A DNA stretch of 10,535 nt from positions 1 through 10,535 of the forward strand of contig CAMCBY010000105.1 of assembly GCA_945873015.1 (NCBI GenBank). Reading direction: 5' to 3'. The translations under genes and the position numbers were made by a program. Each line of letters begins with the position of its first letter. Position 1 is the stretch's first letter. A model generated the notes under the pieces. It had not been told where the DNA came from and did no database searches. It saw only the letters and a program-made list of their open reading frames with translations. Source of the DNA: Klebsiella pneumoniae. GTDB taxonomy: Bacteria; Pseudomonadota; Gammaproteobacteria; Ga0077536. Shown piece after piece: positions 6,942 to 10,535 of the stretch.

Positions 6942-8147
6942 ATGAGCCATGCCAATCCGGACAGCCGGCCCCTCGCCGGCATGCGTGTCATCGAAGCCGG
7001 CCAACTGCTGGCCGGCCCTTTTACCGGCACCATCCTCGGCTATTTCGGCGCCGAGGTGATCAAGGTCGAGCCGCCCGATGGCGGCGACCCGATACGCGGC
7101 TGGCGTGAGATGCGTAACGGCACCTCGCTGTGGTGGGCGAGCATCGCGCGCAACAAAAAATGCGTCACCCTCGACCTGCGCACCGAGCAGGGCCGCGCCC
7201 TGCTCGGCGAACTGGCCGCCAAGGCCGATGTGTTTGTGGAGAACTTCCGGCCCGGCATCATGGAGAAATGGGGGCTCGGACCTGACACTCTCAAGGTGCG
7301 TAATCCGGGCCTCATCTACGCGCGTATTTCCGGCTACGGCCAGACCGGCCCCAATGCACCGAAGGCCGGCTTCGCCTCAGTGTGTGAAGCCTATGGTGGC
7401 TTTCGTTATGTGAATGGTTTCCCGGGTGAAGCGCCAGTGCGGCCCAATCTTTCCATCGGCGATACGCTGGCCGGTATTCACGCCGCGCTCGGCGTGCTGC
7501 TGGCCTACATCGGGCGCCAGAAAGACGGCCTGGGCCAGGTGGTGGACGTCGCCATCTTCGAGGCCATCTTCAATCTCATGGAAGGGGTGATCCCGGAATA
7601 CGACGGCAATGGAGTCATTCGCCAGCCGTCCGGCTCAACCTTGACCGGCATCGTGCCGTCCAACACCTATCGTTGTGGCGACGGCAAGCTGGTCGTGATT
7701 GGCGCCAACACCAATCCAATGTTCAGGCGTCTGGCCGAGGCCATTGGGCGGGTTGAGATGGCGAGCGACCCGCGCCTGTCCGATAACGCCGGGCGCGTGC
7801 GCCATCAGGAAGAAGTGGACGGCGTGGTGCAGCGCTGGGCGAGTTCAATGGACGCAGCCGCGGCGCTCGCTATTCTCGACGAGACCGGGGTCGCCGCCGG
7901 CCCCATCTACGACGCACGCGACATGTTCGAAGACCCGCACTTCCGCGCCCGTGGTCTGTTCCAGGAAGTCAGTATCGACGGCCAGCCGCTTAACATCCCG
8001 GCCATCATTCCCCTGCTCGAGCGCACGCCGGGCAAGACCGACTGGCCGGGCCCCAAGCTCGGCGCGCATAACGACACGGTCTATGGCGAATTGCTGGGGC
8101 TCGACGCCGCCGCGCTGGCCGCACTCAAGACGGCGGGCGTGATTTGA
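6942..8147 (+). CDS. CaiB/BaiF (class III) CoA-transferase family protein
   Basis: 401 residues, the normal length of the family, which moves CoA between carboxylic acids through an enzyme-bound acyl anhydride and CoA thioester on an aspartate. Visible features in order are: RVIEAGQLLAGP at 15-26 (Rossmann-like entry), FGAEVIKVEPP at 35-45, D95 to N101 (DVFVEN), the family-typical ARISGYGQTGP at 127-137, D174 within SIGDTLAG as the predicted catalytic aspartate (equivalent to Asp169 of formyl-CoA transferase), and GQVVDVAIFEA at 198-208. The substrates cannot be told from sequence; carnitine, bile acid, formate/oxalate, itaconate/succinate and racemase-type members share this scaffold. The start is ATG at 6942, where homology begins shortly after; GTG at 6930 is an alternative. 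The gene overlaps the next by four bases (TTGA). Neighbours give no degradation pathway that would identify the acid. Confidence 0.92.
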   Translation: MSHANPDSRPLAGMRVIEAGQLLAGPFTGTILGYFGAEVIKVEPPDGGDPIRGWREMRNGTSLWWASIARNKKCVTLDLRTEQGRALLGELAAKADVFVENFRPGIMEKWGLGPDTLKVRNPGLIYARISGYGQTGPNAPKAGFASVCEAYGGFRYVNGFPGEAPVRPNLSIGDTLAGIHAALGVLLAYIGRQKDGLGQVVDVAIFEAIFNLMEGVIPEYDGNGVIRQPSGSTLTGIVPSNTYRCGDGKLVVIGANTNPMFRRLAEAIGRVEMASDPRLSDNAGRVRHQEEVDGVVQRWASSMDAAAALAILDETGVAAGPIYDARDMFEDPHFRARGLFQEVSIDGQPLNIPAIIPLLERTPGKTDWPGPKLGAHNDTVYGELLGLDAAALAALKTAGVI

Positions 8148-8572
8148 CGGCAGGCGACGCCGCCCATCGGCTGTTCGTGTACGGCACTTTGATGATGCCG
8201 GCGGTGCTGCACGCGGTGTGTGAGCGGCACTTCACGCAACGCCCGGCGACACTTGCCGACTTCGCGCGCTACCGCCTGCGCCGGCGCGTTTATCCAGCCA
8301 TCATCGCAACCCCCGGCGCACTGACCGAAGGCCTGCTGTACGAAGGCCTCGATGCCGCGCTGTGGCAGCGCCTCGATGAGTGGGAGAGCACGCTCTACTC
8401 GCGACAGGCCGTACAGGTGCGAGACGCCGATGGCCACCTGCTCGGCGCCCAGACCTATGTGCTGGCGCCCGCACATCACCAAGAACTCGAGACTGCGGCC
8501 TGGTCGCCACAGGAATTCGAGCGTCTGCATCTGGCCGCCTACCTCGCGCGCTGGCGCACGCCGCGGCCATGA
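8144..8572 (+). CDS. Gamma-glutamylcyclotransferase-like (AIG2/GGCT fold) protein
   Basis: 142 residues. FVYGTLM at 11-17 is the substrate-binding YG-[ST]-L loop of the family. YPAI at 50-53 and GLLYEG at 63-68 are also typical. LDEWE at 77-81 followed by LYSR matches the usual LD-x-YE-x2-Y-x-R element, making E81 the probable catalytic acid. Characterised members release 5-oxoproline from gamma-glutamyl amino acids or related gamma-glutamyl amines, but many bacterial members have no proven substrate. The reading frame needs a TTG start at 8144. It overlaps the stop of the CoA-transferase gene (TTGA), and no ATG or GTG lies upstream in frame near it. The first ATG (8192) falls within the YGTLMM loop and would delete the active-site motif. 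Translation is therefore probably coupled to the upstream gene. The stop overlaps the next start (ATGA). Confidence 0.85.
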   Translation: MTAGDAAHRLFVYGTLMMPAVLHAVCERHFTQRPATLADFARYRLRRRVYPAIIATPGALTEGLLYEGLDAALWQRLDEWESTLYSRQAVQVRDADGHLLGAQTYVLAPAHHQELETAAWSPQEFERLHLAAYLARWRTPRP

Positions 8573-9105
8573 TTTACAGCATCGGTCACAGCAATCTCAG
8601 CGCCGAGGGGTTCATTGCTCTGCTGCGCGATTTCGACATCGCGCTGCTGGTCGATGTGCGCCGCCTGCCGCGCTCGCGCCGCCATCCGCAATTTGAGCGC
8701 GACGCGCTGGCCGCCAGCCTCGGCGCGGTCGGCATTGACTATCAGTGGTGGGGCGAGGCGCTGGGTGGCCGGCGCCTGCCGCGCGCCGATACGCCCAACA
8801 TTGCCCTCACCGATGCCAGCCTGCGCGGCTACGCCGATCACATGCTGGGCGCGCCGTTTCGCGATGCGGCCGATGAACTCGCGCGCCTTGCCGCTCACCG
8901 CACCACCGCAGTGATGTGTGCCGAAGCCGATTACCGGCACTGTCATCGGCAATTGCTGGCCGATCACCTGCAGCGCGGCGGCCTCGCGGTGTCGCATATC
9001 GTCGGCCCGCGCCAGGCACTGGCGCATATTTACCATGCCGCACTCGGCGACTCATGCGAGCCACCGGTTTACAATAGACTTGCGCAGGGCGACCTGTTTG
9101 CCTGA
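8569..9105 (+). CDS. DUF488 family protein
   Basis: 178 residues with all landmarks of DUF488: YSIGHS at 3-8, VDVRRLPRSR at 28-37, F42, Y58, LGG at 65-67, and the C-terminal C-x-E-x5-CHR signature (C117, E119, C125, H126, R127). The family is widespread in bacteria and archaea, and its biochemical role is not established. The conserved Cys, Glu and His suggest a metal- or thiol-dependent active site, which is an inference. The ATG overlaps the stop of the preceding gene by four bases (ATGA), so translational coupling is likely. An open frame extends upstream to 8380, but homology starts exactly at this ATG. Confidence 0.9.
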   Translation: MIYSIGHSNLSAEGFIALLRDFDIALLVDVRRLPRSRRHPQFERDALAASLGAVGIDYQWWGEALGGRRLPRADTPNIALTDASLRGYADHMLGAPFRDAADELARLAAHRTTAVMCAEADYRHCHRQLLADHLQRGGLAVSHIVGPRQALAHIYHAALGDSCEPPVYNRLAQGDLFA

Positions 9106-9124
9106 CTCGACAGCACTTTACCCT

Positions 9125-9130
9125 GGGGGA
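9125..9130 (+). promoter_or_regulatory. Ribosome binding site of the AhpD-like gene
   Basis: GGGGGA lies four bases before the ATG at 9135. It is the clearest ribosome binding site in the plus-strand run, where the preceding genes appear to depend on overlap. This fits independent initiation after the 29-base gap that follows the DUF488 stop. Confidence 0.6.
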
Positions 9131-9134
9131 CTAC

Positions 9135-9731
9135 ATGGCTCTTCGCGACCACATCATGGCGCTCGACATTCCTTTACCGAGCCGGGACGAACTGCCCGAA
9201 GATCTGCAGAAATATTTCGCGGTCTGCGACAAGAAACTCGGCATGGTGCCCAATGTGCTGGCCGCCTACAGCCATGACGCTGAACAACTGCGCACCTTCT
9301 CGCGTTTCTACAATGCGCTCATGTTCGGTGAGTCCGGTCTGTCCACGCTTGAGCGCGAGATGATCGCGGTGGTCGTGTCATCTCAGAACCATTGTTTTTA
9401 TTGCCTCACCGCGCACGGCGCGGCGGTGCGAGAGTATTCCGGCGACCCGGCGCTCGGCGAATTGATGGTGATGAATTTCCGCGCTGCCGATCTCTCACCG
9501 CGCCACAGCGCGATGCTGCATTTCGCCGCCAAACTCACCTTGCATTGCGAGCAGATCGACGAGCCCGACCGACAGGCGCTGCGCGATGCCGGTTTCAGTG
9601 AAAAGGATATCTGGGACATCGCCAACGTGGCGGCGTTCTACAACATGACCAACCGCGTCGCGAGCGCCGTCGATATGCAGCCGAACAAGGAATACCACGG
9701 CAAACATCGTATCGCCGCCACCCAGCCCTAA
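9135..9731 (+). CDS. AhpD-like peroxidase-related protein (carboxymuconolactone decarboxylase superfamily)
   Basis: 198 residues, all-helical by appearance. E75, C87, C90 and H94 reproduce the spacing of the AhpD proton-relay site (E-x11-C-x2-C-x3-H) within the family phrase REMIAVVVSSQNHCFYC then H94. AhpD uses these residues as a thiol-disulfide alkylhydroperoxidase. This longer form, with a KLGMVPNVL segment at 34-42, resembles the uncharacterised peroxidase-related subgroup. Redox activity is therefore likely, but the physiological substrate and reductant are unknown. No AhpC or OxyR gene is nearby. It sits between DUF488 (29-base gap) and the PBP4-like gene (34-base gap), all on the same strand. 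Confidence 0.88.
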   Translation: MALRDHIMALDIPLPSRDELPEDLQKYFAVCDKKLGMVPNVLAAYSHDAEQLRTFSRFYNALMFGESGLSTLEREMIAVVVSSQNHCFYCLTAHGAAVREYSGDPALGELMVMNFRAADLSPRHSAMLHFAAKLTLHCEQIDEPDRQALRDAGFSEKDIWDIANVAAFYNMTNRVASAVDMQPNKEYHGKHRIAATQP

Positions 9732-9765
9732 GCGCGCACCGTCGCCCACTCGGAACCCCGTAAGC

Positions 9766-10535
9766 ATGAAGTTTCTACGCGCCACCGCGCTGGTGGTGGT
9801 TTGCGTGCTCATGACTGTATCGCCGCTGGCCGGCGCCGCCACCGGCGGCCTGCCCGACACCGTGCAGAAAGTCATGACGCGCCACAAAATTCCGGCCAGT
9901 GCCGTCAGCATCGAAGTGCAGGCCGTCGATGAAAACACGCCGCGCCTCGCGCTGAATGTCGATACGTTGCGCAACCCGGCCTCAACCGCCAAGGTGGTGA
10001 CCACCTGGGGTGCGCTCGATATGTTCGGTCCGACCTACACCCTGCCGACGCGCATCTTCACCCATGGCCCAATCAAGGGCGATGTGTTGCAGGGCGACCT
10101 CGTCATCAAGGGTTACGGCGACCCGTTTCTGGTGATTGAGGATTTCTGGGCGCTGGTCGGACAGATCCGGCGCACCGGCATTCGTCATATCGAAGGCGAC
10201 ATCATCATCGACGACAGTGAATTTCTGGTCGAGGAAGATGACCCTGCCGCGTTCGATGGCAAGGGTGATGCGCTGTATAACGTGTTACCCAACGCGATGA
10301 TGGTCAACTTCAAGTCCATCGATTTTGTCTTCGACGCCGATCCCGCCACCGGCAAGGTCAACATCACGACCGTCCCGGAGCTTGCCAATCTCGATATCGT
10401 CAATCACATCAAGCTCGGCAACGGGCCATGTAAGGGCAACAACCTCACCGCCGCACTGCATCCGGTCGCGGCCGGCGCGGCGATGGGCACCGAGAGGATC
10501 GAATTCGGCGGCCAGATGCCGGCGCGCTGCGATCG
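9766..10535 (+). CDS. D-alanyl-D-alanine carboxypeptidase/endopeptidase, PBP4 (peptidase S13) family, N-terminal part, cut by the window end
   Basis: 256 complete codons remain open at the right edge. Residues 1-24 form a Sec signal peptide (MKFLRATALVVVCVLMTVSP then LAGA), so the enzyme is periplasmic. NPASTAK at 70-76 contains the S-x2-K active-site motif (S73, K76), in the setting usual for PBP4 (PAST-x-K-V). GDLVIKGYGDPFL and the following GDIIIDDSEF are typical of the S13 family and of its inserted domain, which begins here. The later S-x-N and K-T/S-G motifs lie beyond the window. Members cleave the terminal D-Ala or cross-links of peptidoglycan. The ATG at 9766 has only a weak GGAA upstream. 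There is no base-level sign of a frame break. Confidence 0.92.
   Translation, partial: MKFLRATALVVVCVLMTVSPLAGAATGGLPDTVQKVMTRHKIPASAVSIEVQAVDENTPRLALNVDTLRNPASTAKVVTTWGALDMFGPTYTLPTRIFTHGPIKGDVLQGDLVIKGYGDPFLVIEDFWALVGQIRRTGIRHIEGDIIIDDSEFLVEEDDPAAFDGKGDALYNVLPNAMMVNFKSIDFVFDADPATGKVNITTVPELANLDIVNHIKLGNGPCKGNNLTAALHPVAAGAAMGTERIEFGGQMPARCD

Noticed and set aside
9068..9073. TTTACA near the end of DUF488 as a -35 box for the AhpD-like gene
   Set aside because: No -10-like sequence follows at 16-18 bases, and the hexamer lies within coding sequence.
1..10535. CRISPR arrays, tRNA or rRNA genes, and insertion sequences
   Set aside because: No regularly spaced direct repeats, RNA gene motifs, transposase frames or terminal inverted repeats were seen. 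The only repeated pattern is the YD coding repeat.

Overview
The window looks like chromosomal DNA of a high-GC Gram-negative bacterium, probably a gammaproteobacterium. The evidence is Sec signal peptides, a periplasmic PBP4-type peptidase, a polymorphic Rhs toxin, and tight ATGA/TTGA gene overlaps. The genus cannot be told from the sequence, and the taxonomic guess is an inference.

The left half (1-5152) is a minus-strand Rhs polymorphic-toxin locus. A long Rhs/YD-repeat protein with a signal peptide begins at 5152. It runs through an N-terminal region, a DUF6531-like entry and many YD repeats to the conserved core end (ESDPIGL). The frame is lost there at a run of six G (800-805). The missing C-terminus lies in another frame at 421-807. 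It carries the rest of the core-end signature and a cysteine-rich phospholipase A2-like toxin tip with a C-x2-HD-x-CY motif. Removing one base from the G run gives an uninterrupted 1576-codon gene. A small four-helix membrane protein overlaps the toxin end and is the candidate immunity gene. Immediately after it, at the very edge (1-79), is a second, diverged copy of the Rhs core-end signature with no start codon. That is the signature of an orphan tip cassette continuing off the left edge, so the locus looks like an array of exchangeable toxin/immunity modules. The 61-420 stretch is about 49% GC by hand count, against about 65% in a sampled line of the housekeeping half.

The middle (5390-6478, minus strand) is an exported Sel1-repeat protein, separated from the rhs gene by a 237-base gap with no promoter or terminator that I can recognise.

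The right half (6542-10535, plus strand) reads as one compact run of genes diverging from the Sel1 gene: a VanZ-like membrane protein, a CaiB/BaiF (class III) CoA-transferase, a gamma-glutamylcyclotransferase-like (AIG2-type) protein, a DUF488 protein, an AhpD-like peroxidase-related protein, and the N-terminal part of a D-alanyl-D-alanine carboxypeptidase (PBP4/DacB family) cut by the window end. The middle three overlap by 4 bases each, implying translational coupling. The run mixes envelope functions (VanZ, PBP4) with CoA and thiol or redox metabolism, and no single pathway is evident.
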